Assembly: GCA_937951455.1 (NCBI GenBank) | Contig: CALFBU010000273.1 | Location: forward strand, 1 to 6,944 | Length of the DNA stretch: 6,944 nucleotides | DNA from: an uncultured Rhizobiaceae group bacterium | Lineage (GTDB): Bacteria; Pseudomonadota; Alphaproteobacteria; Rhizobiales; Rhizobiaceae | Direction of reading: 5' to 3' | In this document: positions 1 to 5,356 of the stretch, piece after piece | Numbering within the stretch: the stretch's first letter is position 1 | How the letters are laid out: every line of letters begins with the position of its first letter | The notes under the pieces: generated by a model | Databases searched by the model: none | What the model was told of the DNA's origin: nothing | What the model saw: the letters and a program-made list of their open reading frames with translations, nothing else | Translations under genes and position numbers: made by a program

Positions 1-1529
1 ACGGTTTGCCGGATGCGTTTGCGCTGTTTCAACTGCTTACAAAGCATCGCTCCAACATAAAAATCTTTGCCAACAAACTTCTTGCAGCGACACAACTGGA
101 AGAACCAAGCCTTTTGTTTGTTGACCCCTTTGGCGCTGCAGACTCACGCGGACAAAACCGTAAATCAATTGCGACAGCCTTGAAACATTTGCGCGATGGA
201 GGGGACTTGGCATTGTTCCCAGGGCGCATCTGCTCACACTTGAAAACATCGGACTGGACAATTTCAGACAGTGACTGGACAGACCAGGTTCGAAAGTTCG
301 TCGAAGTAAGTGGCGGTGAAATGGTGCCGTTATATATCAGTGGACGTAATTCCATGATGTTTAATCTATCAGGTCTTATTCACCCGAGAATAAGAACCTA
401 CATGCTTTTGCGTGAGTTTTTGCGCGGTGGGCACGATTTTACGTTTAAGGTAGGTGAGCCCGTTTCGAGCAGGCAATTAGCGCGCGTTTCGCGAAGTGTA
501 TCGGTTGGCACGTTTGCAAGAAGTCTGGTCTATGGCCTCAAAACGGGCGCGCCGAAAGTTCCTGATATTCCTCAACTTATTTCTCCTGAACTCAGAACCG
601 ATGTGGAGAATGAAACTGCTTTGCGCAAAACGGCGCCGATTAGTGGCAAACATGCGCTCAAAGTGCTGAAAAAACATGACGTTCTTGTTCAGCAAAACGG
701 CTATACAATTTATCAATCAGAAAATGGTGCATCCTCTGAACTCATAGACATGATTTGCGAAGTGCGTTTTGCCGCTTACGCCTCGCAAACCAATGTGAGT
801 GACCCATCGCAGTTGCAAGATAAATTCGACGCATTTTACAGTCATCTCGTGCTTTGGGATGATACAAAACAAAACGTAGTCGGCGTGTATCGCTATACCT
901 TGCCCGATCCTGCGAAAATGCCGGTCTCTGCTGATAACCTTGTAACTAGCAGCATTTTCACTCTGTCGGATAATTTCGAAAACCTGTTGCCGAACTCGAT
1001 GGAACTGGGACGCGCTGCTATTTTGCCTGAATATCAAAAAAGCTATTCACCTTTAATGTTGTTGTGGCGTGCCATTCTCGAAGTTCCGCGTAAAAACAAG
1101 CAGATTAAATATCTCTTTGGTCCGGTAACCATGGGGCAGAATTTTAATCCCGTATCGCGCGAATTACTTAGACGATTTGTGATGCGCAATTGGCGTGACG
1201 AAACAATGGACGGCTTCATAACGCCAAAGCTTGCGTTGAATTTACCCATTCCCCGCGAAGTGAAAATCAACAAGCTCGAAGAAGGGTGTGGTGATTATTC
1301 CAAGCTTGGCAATATCGTCTCAGGATTTGAAGGCGGGCAAAGAAGCCTTCCGGTCCTGTTTCGCCACTATGCCAATGTTGGGTGTAAATACATTGGATTT
1401 GGTGAATGGAAAGAGCTCGATAGCGCAACAACCGGCATAACCATTCTCAATCTTCACAATATTAGCCCATCGCTTTTAACGCGCTATTTTGGTGACGAGG
1501 GCGCTAAATCATTCCTTTCCGGGCGATAG
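1..1529 (+). CDS. Bifunctional acyltransferase, PlsC-like + OlsB/GNAT-like (OlsF-type), 5'-partial
   Basis: The gene enters from the left edge; the first full codon is at 3 and the TAG stop is at 1527-1529. Numbering from the TTG at 6, the N-terminal half is a PlsC-type domain. The opening GLPDAFALF fits the end of an NHPTGxxD acyltransferase motif whose Asn-His lie outside the window, so Asp3 would be the motif Asp and TTG-6 is not the start. FPGRICSH (71-78) corresponds to the FPxG(R) substrate block, apparently one residue shorter than usual, and VPLYISGRNS (107-116) follows. The C-terminal half (about 220-507) resembles OlsB/hemolysin-like GNAT N-acyltransferases: GVYRYTLP (293-300), MELGRAAILPEYQ (332-344), and a late LPVLFRHYANVGCKYIGF (448-465). 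OlsF enzymes with this domain order acylate ornithine to a lyso-lipid (C-terminal domain) and then to ornithine lipid (N-terminal domain). The substrate here is inferred; another amino acid or a lysophospholipid is possible. Acyl-ACP use at the inner membrane is likely. The next gene starts 84 bp downstream with no clear terminator between, suggesting cotranscription. Confidence 0.85.
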   Translation, partial: GLPDAFALFQLLTKHRSNIKIFANKLLAATQLEEPSLLFVDPFGAADSRGQNRKSIATALKHLRDGGDLALFPGRICSHLKTSDWTISDSDWTDQVRKFVEVSGGEMVPLYISGRNSMMFNLSGLIHPRIRTYMLLREFLRGGHDFTFKVGEPVSSRQLARVSRSVSVGTFARSLVYGLKTGAPKVPDIPQLISPELRTDVENETALRKTAPISGKHALKVLKKHDVLVQQNGYTIYQSENGASSELIDMICEVRFAAYASQTNVSDPSQLQDKFDAFYSHLVLWDDTKQNVVGVYRYTLPDPAKMPVSADNLVTSSIFTLSDNFENLLPNSMELGRAAILPEYQKSYSPLMLLWRAILEVPRKNKQIKYLFGPVTMGQNFNPVSRELLRRFVMRNWRDETMDGFITPKLALNLPIPREVKINKLEEGCGDYSKLGNIVSGFEGGQRSLPVLFRHYANVGCKYIGFGEWKELDSATTGITILNLHNISPSLLTRYFGDEGAKSFLSGR

Positions 1530-1542
1530 TTAAAATTTTAAC
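1529..1542. repeat. 14-bp perfect AT-rich palindrome over the stop codon
   Basis: GTTAAAATTTTAAC reads identically on both strands and begins at the last base of the acyltransferase stop codon. A second short palindrome, GTTTAAAC, lies at 1558-1565. Both sit in the 84-bp gap before the cupin gene. They could be an operator for a symmetric DNA-binding protein or simply AT-rich spacer; there is no T-tract arrangement typical of a terminator. Confidence 0.4.
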
Positions 1543-1580
1543 GACTGGCTAAAATCGGTTTAAACACATTTTTGTTATTC

Positions 1581-1604
1581 TTCTCCCAAGGTAGTTCGGG
1601 AGAA
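1581..1604 (+). promoter_or_regulatory. Hairpin hiding the Shine-Dalgarno of the cupin gene
   Basis: TTCTCCC (1581-1587) pairs perfectly with GGGAGAA (1598-1604) across a 10-nt loop. The right arm contains GGGAG (1598-1602), the only Shine-Dalgarno-like sequence before the ATG at 1614, with an 11-nt spacer. In mRNA the folded form would block ribosome access, so translation of the cupin gene could respond to temperature, a ligand, or coupling to upstream translation. The arm is followed by ATTTT, so weak termination is an alternative reading. The pairing is seen directly; the regulatory role is inferred. Confidence 0.45.
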
Positions 1605-1613
1605 ATTTTAAAA

Positions 1614-2549
1614 ATGAACAAATCTATTATCTCTGATTGGAAGCCAGAATACGCTCATAATTTTAGCGAAGTTTCCCTTCTTTTACATCATCGTCTCAGC
1701 GAAACCGGTCTTTTTACCAAGGAACGTTTGAGCAAACTTGTGGACGTATATCCACCTGAAAAATACAATATTACCACCATGGGCTATGACGTGGAAAACC
1801 CTCTATGGCGTGAAGGCACCAAAGAAGGTTACTCAGGTGCTGAAGTCATCGAGTCCATCGAGCGTGGCCGTATGTGGCTTAACATGCGCGCGGTTGAAAC
1901 GGTTGATCCTGAATATGGCGAATTGCTCAACAAGATATTTGATGAATTTGAAGGCTATGTGCCGGGTTTTGAAACCTTCAAGCGCAAAATGGGAATTCTG
2001 GTTTCATCACCAAAGGTTCAGGTTTTCTATCATGCTGACGTACCAGGTCAGTCTTTATGGCAGGTAGAAGGTAAAAAGCGTGTTTATGTCTATCCAAATG
2101 AAGCGCCTTATCTAAAGCCTGAAAGTCTTGAGTCTATCATCTTGGGTGAGCAGGAGGAGGAAATTCCTTACGAACGCTCTTTTGATGATGGTGCTGAGGT
2201 CTATGACCTGAAGCCAGGCGAAATGGTGCATTGGCCGCTAAACTGCCCGCACCGTGTTGAAAATGAAGACTGTCTCAATATTTCGGTCACGACCGAGCAT
2301 TGGACAAGAGACCTTCGCAAGCAATATGCGGTAAATTACGCAAATGGCATTCTGCGCCGCAAGTTTGGTGTGCAGGAACCTTCGCAAAGCATCAACAAGT
2401 GGTCAACATACCCAAAGGCTGCCCTTGCCGTTGGTTGGCGCAAGTTGAACCTGAGCAAGAGCAAGCAGGTTGTGCGCATGGTGGACTTCAAGGTCGATCC
2501 AAAATCCAAAACCGGCATTGCCGACGTTGAGGCTTTTGTAAAAGCCTAG
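1614..2549 (+). CDS. Cupin/JmjC-like putative Fe(II)-dependent oxygenase
   Basis: A 311-residue protein. I chose ATG-1614 because GGGAG precedes it, while the in-frame TTG at 1572 has no ribosome binding site and would add 14 unremarkable residues. The C-terminal half looks like a cupin_8/JmjC-type double-stranded beta helix. FYHADVPGQSLWQVEGKKRV (138-157) carries a HxD pair (His140, Asp142), and PGEMVHWPLNCPHRVEN (201-217) supplies a distal His213, together a 2-His-1-carboxylate iron site as in 2-oxoglutarate-dependent hydroxylases. ISVTTEHW (223-230) would be a closing strand. The N-terminal 130 residues are mostly helical with no signal peptide, so the protein is cytoplasmic. Cupin-like proteins of this type are sometimes annotated as transcriptional regulators, but no helix-turn-helix is evident. 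Its position behind a lipid acyltransferase suggests hydroxylation of an aminolipid or its precursor; that substrate is a guess from context. A terminator follows 41 bp after the stop. Confidence 0.8.
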   Translation: MNKSIISDWKPEYAHNFSEVSLLLHHRLSETGLFTKERLSKLVDVYPPEKYNITTMGYDVENPLWREGTKEGYSGAEVIESIERGRMWLNMRAVETVDPEYGELLNKIFDEFEGYVPGFETFKRKMGILVSSPKVQVFYHADVPGQSLWQVEGKKRVYVYPNEAPYLKPESLESIILGEQEEEIPYERSFDDGAEVYDLKPGEMVHWPLNCPHRVENEDCLNISVTTEHWTRDLRKQYAVNYANGILRRKFGVQEPSQSINKWSTYPKAALAVGWRKLNLSKSKQVVRMVDFKVDPKSKTGIADVEAFVKA

Positions 2550-2590
2550 AAAAACAATTCGGGCACCTAAGTGTCTGAGGTTACAGCATC

Positions 2591-2620
2591 AGCCCTCTTA
2601 CATGAGTAGGAGGGCTTTTG
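2591..2620 (+). terminator. Rho-independent terminator after the cupin gene
   Basis: AGCCCTCTTA (2591-2600) pairs with TAGGAGGGCT (2607-2616), with one U-G pair and a 6-nt loop, followed by TTTTGTTTTA. The T-run is only on the plus-strand side, so it ends the acyltransferase-cupin transcript. The stop codon of the convergent channel gene (2623-2625) lies inside the T-rich tail, so the two transcription units are tightly packed. Confidence 0.88.
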
Positions 2621-2622
2621 TT

Positions 2623-3420
2623 TTATGATTTGCCAAGGTGTCCCTTGAGTTCTGCAACTTCCGCACGCAGTGCTCTGACTTCAATAAGCACTTGCTCAGT
2701 CTCACTTAACATCGCATCGCGGCCAGCCTTGGCTTCCGCTTCATGTTCGGATTGCATGGCATCCACAATAACACCGATGAAGAGGTTGAGAACGGTAAAA
2801 GCCGTCATGATGATAAATGGCACAAAGAGTATCCAGGCAAGCGGGAACTGCTCCATGACCGGCCGCACGATGCCCATTGACCAGCTTTCCAGCGTCATGA
2901 TCTGAAACAGCGTGTAGGACGATTCACCAATCGAACCAAACCACTCCGGAAATGCGTCCTTGAAAAGCTTGGTTGAAATCACCGCGAAAACGTAAAAGAT
3001 CAGTGCCAGCAAAAACACGATGGATCCCATGCCGGGCAGGGCGGATAAAAGACCGCTGACAACGCGCTTCAGGGCTGGAATGGTGGAAATAAGCCTCAAT
3101 ACCCGTAATATTCTGAACGCACGCAGAACCGACAAGGCACCCGTTGTTGGAACAAGCGCTACGGCTACCACCACGAAGTCAAAAATCCGCCATGGGTCAT
3201 GCCAAAATCCTTTGAAATTGACAATCCACCGCGCCAGTATTTCCGCCACAAACACCCAAAGAATAAGCGTGTCCAGCGCCAGCAAAAGCGGCCCGATGTG
3301 AGACATGATCCACTCACTGGTCTCCATGCCCAAAACGATGGCATTAATGGTGATGAGCACCAGAATGAAGTATTCAAAACGCGGATTTGCGATAATAGCG
3401 CCAAGTCTTTGCTTTAGCAT
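2623..3420 (-). CDS. Voltage-gated sodium channel, NaChBac/BacNav family
   Basis: A complete 265-residue single-domain channel subunit; four would assemble into a pore in the inner membrane. S1 is about 15-33, S2 about 46-67 (Glu60), and S3 about 79-91 (Asp81). The S4 voltage sensor reads VLRAFRILRVLRL (98-110), with arginines 100, 103, 106 and 109 at every third position. S5 is about 130-152. The pore carries TLESWSM (176-182), the selectivity filter known from sodium-selective channels such as NavAb and NavMs, with Glu178 as the field-strength residue. S6 is about 195-220 and ends in NLFIGVIVDAM. The tail 222-262 is charged and heptad-like (VLIEVRALRAEVAELKG, 244-260), as expected for the C-terminal tetramer coiled coil. 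ATG-3420 is preceded by AAAAGAG about 9 nt upstream. Length and domain order match the family, with no sign of damage. The gene is monocistronic and convergent with the cupin gene. BacNav channels are linked to motility, chemotaxis and pH or salt responses in marine bacteria. Confidence 0.96.
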   Translation of the reverse strand: MLKQRLGAIIANPRFEYFILVLITINAIVLGMETSEWIMSHIGPLLLALDTLILWVFVAEILARWIVNFKGFWHDPWRIFDFVVVAVALVPTTGALSVLRAFRILRVLRLISTIPALKRVVSGLLSALPGMGSIVFLLALIFYVFAVISTKLFKDAFPEWFGSIGESSYTLFQIMTLESWSMGIVRPVMEQFPLAWILFVPFIIMTAFTVLNLFIGVIVDAMQSEHEAEAKAGRDAMLSETEQVLIEVRALRAEVAELKGHLGKS

Positions 3421-3558
3421 GTCAGAAGCTCTTTTGATAAAAGGATTGGATGATGTGTATTTGGGGATTTCCAGCCAATTTGTCCAGCGCTTAATTTGCT
3501 GTTGATTTTATGTTCATCTTTACTCCCTTTCCCCTTGTGGAAGAAAGGAAATCTTGAA

Positions 3559-3635
3559 CCCTCACCCTGAGCCTGTCGAAGGGTTGGTTGCCCCAGTTGC
3601 CGCTCCCCCGTCCTTCGACAAGCTCAGGATGAGGG
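3559..3635. repeat. Interspersed palindromic repeat pair (CCTTCGACA...CTCAGG type)
   Basis: Two 24-bp arms in inverted orientation: left 3559-3582 (CCCTCACCCTGAGC...GAAGG) and right 3612-3635 (CCTTCGACAAGC...GAGGG), separated by 29 bp. They match at 22 of 24 positions. I recognise this core as a short palindromic element scattered through the intergenic DNA of many bacteria, including alphaproteobacteria. The two mismatches are C/A in plus-strand RNA but G-U in minus-strand RNA, so the minus-strand transcript, the channel leader if transcription starts that far upstream, would form an uninterrupted 24-bp hairpin. Confidence 0.8.
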
Positions 3636-3644
3636 AGCTATATT
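3614..3644 (+). promoter_or_regulatory. Possible sigma-70 promoter at the edge of the palindromic repeat
   Basis: TTCGAC (3614-3619) and CTATAT (3638-3643) are 18 bp apart, resembling the alphaproteobacterial TTGAC / CTATAT pattern with one defect in the -35 box. The -35 box lies inside the right arm of the repeat and the -10 box just beyond it. Initiation would be near 3650, upstream of the RNA candidate. No better-placed promoter was found, but the match is modest and could be chance. Confidence 0.25.
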
Positions 3645-3724
3645 TAAAGACACAATTCCGCATTCACTCGCTCATCTCTGAACGGTGTTTCTTTGTATTC
3701 TTCAAAACATGCAGGGCTCTTAAT

Positions 3725-3786
3725 TAAAAACCTCTAATGTTTATTTTGTGTGGCTCTTAATCAAGAACTCCACGTAGAGGTTTTTA
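3725..3786. terminator. Bidirectional terminator-like hairpin with nested stem
   Basis: TAAAAACCTCTA (3725-3736) is the exact complement of TAGAGGTTTTTA (3775-3786), a 12-bp stem with an A-run on one side and a T-run on the other, so each strand shows stem plus U-run. Inside, GTGG (3750-3753) pairs with CCAC (3770-3773), and TCTT (3755-3758) with AAGA (3763-3766) around a 4-nt loop. The word GGCTCTTAAT occurs twice (3715-3724 and 3752-3761), so part of the structure may have arisen by local duplication. It could stop transcription from either side or be the 5' domain of the RNA candidate. Confidence 0.45.
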
Positions 3787-3879
3787 GTACCGCCTCACGG
3801 GATAAATCGCGCGGGTCCAGCCTTCAAGGAGGGCGATAGCCCGAAACTACCGCCTTACCGCTCTACTGTCTCTGTTATC

Positions 3880-3909
3880 GCCCAATTCCGGTGATTGGGC
3901 TGAGTTTTT
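3880..3909 (+). terminator. Intrinsic terminator with no upstream protein gene
   Basis: GCCCAAT (3880-3886) and ATTGGGC (3894-3900) form a perfect 7-bp stem with the loop TCCGGTG, followed by TGAG and five Ts (3905-3909). The 4-nt gap before the T-run weakens it somewhat. The minus strand has no T-run after the stem, so it acts on plus-strand transcription. Confidence 0.6.
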
Positions 3910-4124
3910 CAAACAGACGATGAAATGATTATGCGTGAAGGTTGGAAAGCGGGGAAAAGTTTTTTGCAAACATTTTTCAATGACAGCTAAATGCCAGAAA
4001 TGACTATGCCTTGCAATCACGCCAATGGCACTTCGTTATCAGAGTGACTGGAATAAGCGACATTGGTCAATTGCCCCTAGAGCGGACATACAATCTAAAT
4101 TTTATTTAGAGTAATTATTAGATT

Positions 4125-4577
4125 TTAACTATCGCCAAATGCCCTGAATTTATCTTCGCTCCAAACCAACGCCTGATAACATCTACGAAGGTTATTGCCA
4201 CCACATTCACTCCCATGAACTGCGAGCAATACAATTGGCTGTTCATACCAAATTACAATTTTCCAACCTTTGGCAAGAAATTCTGTGGAGCTTAGATCGG
4301 TGACTAAGTGAACTGTGCATCCACCTGTCCCACAGAAGAGTGATCGTGCAGAGGAACATGACAATTTACCTGAATCAATAATTTCATTTAATTTTCCGTC
4401 ACCAGTAATGTCGATATTTGAGACAGCTCCATCTTCTAATTCTAGAATGCCATCTTCAAATGAATTACATTCTTTGCGTGCTTCATCTATTATCTTGGTT
4501 GTTAATTCTGACGCTATGGCAGGAACGGCAGAGACAAGCAGATAAGAAATAATTGTTGAGAAAAGTATCTTATACAT
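4125..4577 (-). CDS. Secreted cysteine-rich hypothetical protein
   Basis: A 150-residue protein of unknown function. ATG-4577 has a good ribosome binding site (AGAGGTG, 4 nt upstream). The N-terminus is a typical signal peptide: MYKILFSTII, a hydrophobic core to about 20, and an AIAS end near 23, so the mature protein is about 127 residues and periplasmic or outside the cell. It has six cysteines (37, 74, 82, 87, 125, 133), enough for three disulfides, with the paired signature SLFCGTGGCTVHLV (79-92). DITGDGKLNEIID (56-68) resembles the DxNGDGxxD loops of calcium-binding or FG-GAP-like proteins. Small alphaproteobacterial secreted proteins with a D-NGDG loop followed by CGTGGC are familiar to me as an uncharacterised family. 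It is AT-rich and divergent from the hydrolase-like gene, whose product is also exported, so the two may share a control region. Function unknown. Confidence 0.8.
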   Translation of the reverse strand: MYKILFSTIISYLLVSAVPAIASELTTKIIDEARKECNSFEDGILELEDGAVSNIDITGDGKLNEIIDSGKLSCSSARSLFCGTGGCTVHLVTDLSSTEFLAKGWKIVIWYEQPIVLLAVHGSECGGNNLRRCYQALVWSEDKFRAFGDS

Positions 4578-4617
4578 TCATCACCTCTAGCAAATATAGT
4601 TTCTAGTATAGTTGAAT

Positions 4618-4646
4618 TTGAATGCACAATGGTTACACTTTCTAAT
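4618..4646 (+). promoter_or_regulatory. Probable sigma-70 promoter of the hydrolase-DUF805 pair
   Basis: TTGAAT (4618-4623) and TCTAAT (4641-4646) are 17 bp apart, four and five of six consensus matches. They lie about 40 bp upstream of ATG-4685 in the 107-bp divergent spacer. TTGAAT also occurs at 4612-4617, giving a tandem repeat. A minus-strand -10-like TATACT (complement of 4603-4608) may serve the divergent gene, but I see no convincing -35 for it. Confidence 0.45.
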
Positions 4647-4684
4647 TGATTATGCCAGTGGCAGTTATATTGTTGGAGAGTACA

Positions 4685-5329
4685 ATGAATAAAAAATCAT
4701 TTTATAATTGGCTTAAAAAGATCAATTTAATTGCATTTATAATAATTTTAGTTTTGGCCAACAATCAAGCTTTGGCAAAAGATTTCAAGCCAACCAGACC
4801 TGGCGAAGTTTACTTGTTGAGAGGATTGGCAAACGTATTTTCACTTGGCATGGATGAAATGGGTAAGAAGCTTAGAAAATTTGGAATTGAAAGCGAGGTT
4901 TACAATCATTCTCATTGGCAAGCATTAGCAGACGAATTAATTGAACGCAGTTATGAAAAAGAGATATCATTTCCTATCATAATAATTGGACATTCTTTGG
5001 GTGCTGGAGCAGCGCCAAAAATGGCAACAACCCTTGGTCTGCGTGGGATACCTGTAAAATATGTTGTGATGTATGATCCTGTAGAGCCGACTTTGGTAGG
5101 TCGCAATGTGAATGAGATTGTAAATTACTACCTACCCAAAAACAACAATACAAACATTGTTAGTCCTAAGCAGGATTTTACCGGTACATTATCAAATATA
5201 AATGTTAGGCCGCTTGGTGGATTCAACCATTTAAATATTGATTACAATAAGGAAATAAGACGTGTAGTCTACGACGAGGTATTAAAATACTCAGATGAGC
5301 AGATTGAAATCTCAAAAGCCAGAAAATAA
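4685..5329 (+). CDS. Exported alpha/beta-hydrolase-like (lipase/thioesterase-like) protein
   Basis: A 214-residue protein. I chose ATG-4685 because GGAGAG (4675-4680) precedes it; an upstream in-frame start at 4646 overlaps the -10 box and has no ribosome binding site. MNKKSFYNWLKK, a hydrophobic stretch (13-25) and an ALA end near 31 form a signal peptide, so it acts in the periplasm or outside. GEVYLLRGLANVFSLGMDEM (40-59) is a conserved opening I associate with an uncharacterised rhizobial hydrolase-like family. IIIIGHSLGAG (98-108) is the nucleophile elbow with Ser104; YDP (130-132) offers Asp131 and GGFNHLNID (178-186) offers His182, a plausible Ser-Asp-His triad in the right order. At about 183 mature residues it is a short hydrolase with no obvious lid. 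Substrate unknown; ester or thioester hydrolysis is inferred. It is followed after 27 bp by the DUF805-like gene and is AT-rich (about 37% GC in two 60-base samples, against 48-58% in two samples of the channel gene). Confidence 0.82.
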   Translation: MNKKSFYNWLKKINLIAFIIILVLANNQALAKDFKPTRPGEVYLLRGLANVFSLGMDEMGKKLRKFGIESEVYNHSHWQALADELIERSYEKEISFPIIIIGHSLGAGAAPKMATTLGLRGIPVKYVVMYDPVEPTLVGRNVNEIVNYYLPKNNNTNIVSPKQDFTGTLSNINVRPLGGFNHLNIDYNKEIRRVVYDEVLKYSDEQIEISKARK

Positions 5330-5356
5330 TTGAGAAAAACATAGGGTGCAGGCATC

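Larger units (their letters stand above)
3651..3909 (+). ncRNA. Candidate non-coding RNA with terminator and competing long-range stem
   Basis: A plus-strand intrinsic terminator at 3880-3909 has no protein gene upstream of it on that strand, so it probably ends an untranslated RNA. The 3' part (3787-3909) is GC-richer than its surroundings and structured. GGGC-GATA-GCCC (3831-3842) forms a small hairpin. GGGCGATAGC (3831-3840) can instead pair with GTTATCGCCC (3874-3883), 10 bp with one G-U, which would occupy the left arm of the terminator stem. AAGGAGG (3826-3832) looks like a strong Shine-Dalgarno but no start codon follows it. The 5' end is unknown: it may begin near 3650 or only after the hairpin at 3725-3786. 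The next plus-strand gene starts about 775 bp beyond, so an mRNA leader is unlikely. I do not recognise an RNA family. Confidence 0.45.
3421..4124. other. 704-bp gene-free region between the channel and the Cys-rich protein gene
   Basis: No credible protein-coding frame on either strand. It holds the channel leader (3421-3540), an interspersed palindromic repeat (3559-3635), a possible promoter (3614-3644), an AT-flanked hairpin (3725-3786), and a terminated RNA candidate (to 3909). The stretch 3911-4060 shows nothing I can name. TCTAAAT (4094-4100) and ATTTAGA (4104-4110) form a 7-bp AT-only hairpin just past the end of the minus-strand gene; without a T-tract it is only a poor terminator candidate for that gene. 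Confidence 0.7.

Noticed and set aside
6..8. TTG as the start of the acyltransferase
   Set aside because: The frame is open to the window edge and the preceding residue fits the NHPTGxxD motif, so the gene starts upstream.
1572..1613. TTG-1572 as the start of the cupin protein
   Set aside because: No Shine-Dalgarno before it; the 14 extra codons span the hairpin and are unlike a protein N-terminus, while ATG-1614 has GGGAG upstream.
2618..3505. Several plus-strand open frames opposite the channel gene
   Set aside because: They are antisense to a fully recognisable channel protein and resemble no family.
3820..3840. Small protein gene behind the AAGGAGG at 3826-3832
   Set aside because: No ATG, GTG or TTG lies at a usable distance downstream; the motif is part of the RNA stem.
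3826..3868. Resemblance to a fluoride riboswitch (GGGCGATA...CCG-AAACTACCGCC...CTCTACTG)
   Set aside because: Several words recall the fluoride aptamer, but the P1 stem and the GCTGATG segment are missing and no fluoride exporter gene follows on the plus strand.
4094..4110. Terminator for the minus-strand Cys-rich protein gene
   Set aside because: The 7-bp stem is entirely A-T apart from one pair and lacks a following T-run, so I note it only as a weak inverted repeat.
4646..4684. Upstream start of the hydrolase-like gene
   Set aside because: It overlaps the likely -10 box and lacks a ribosome binding site; starting at 4685 gives a proper signal peptide directly after GGAGAG.
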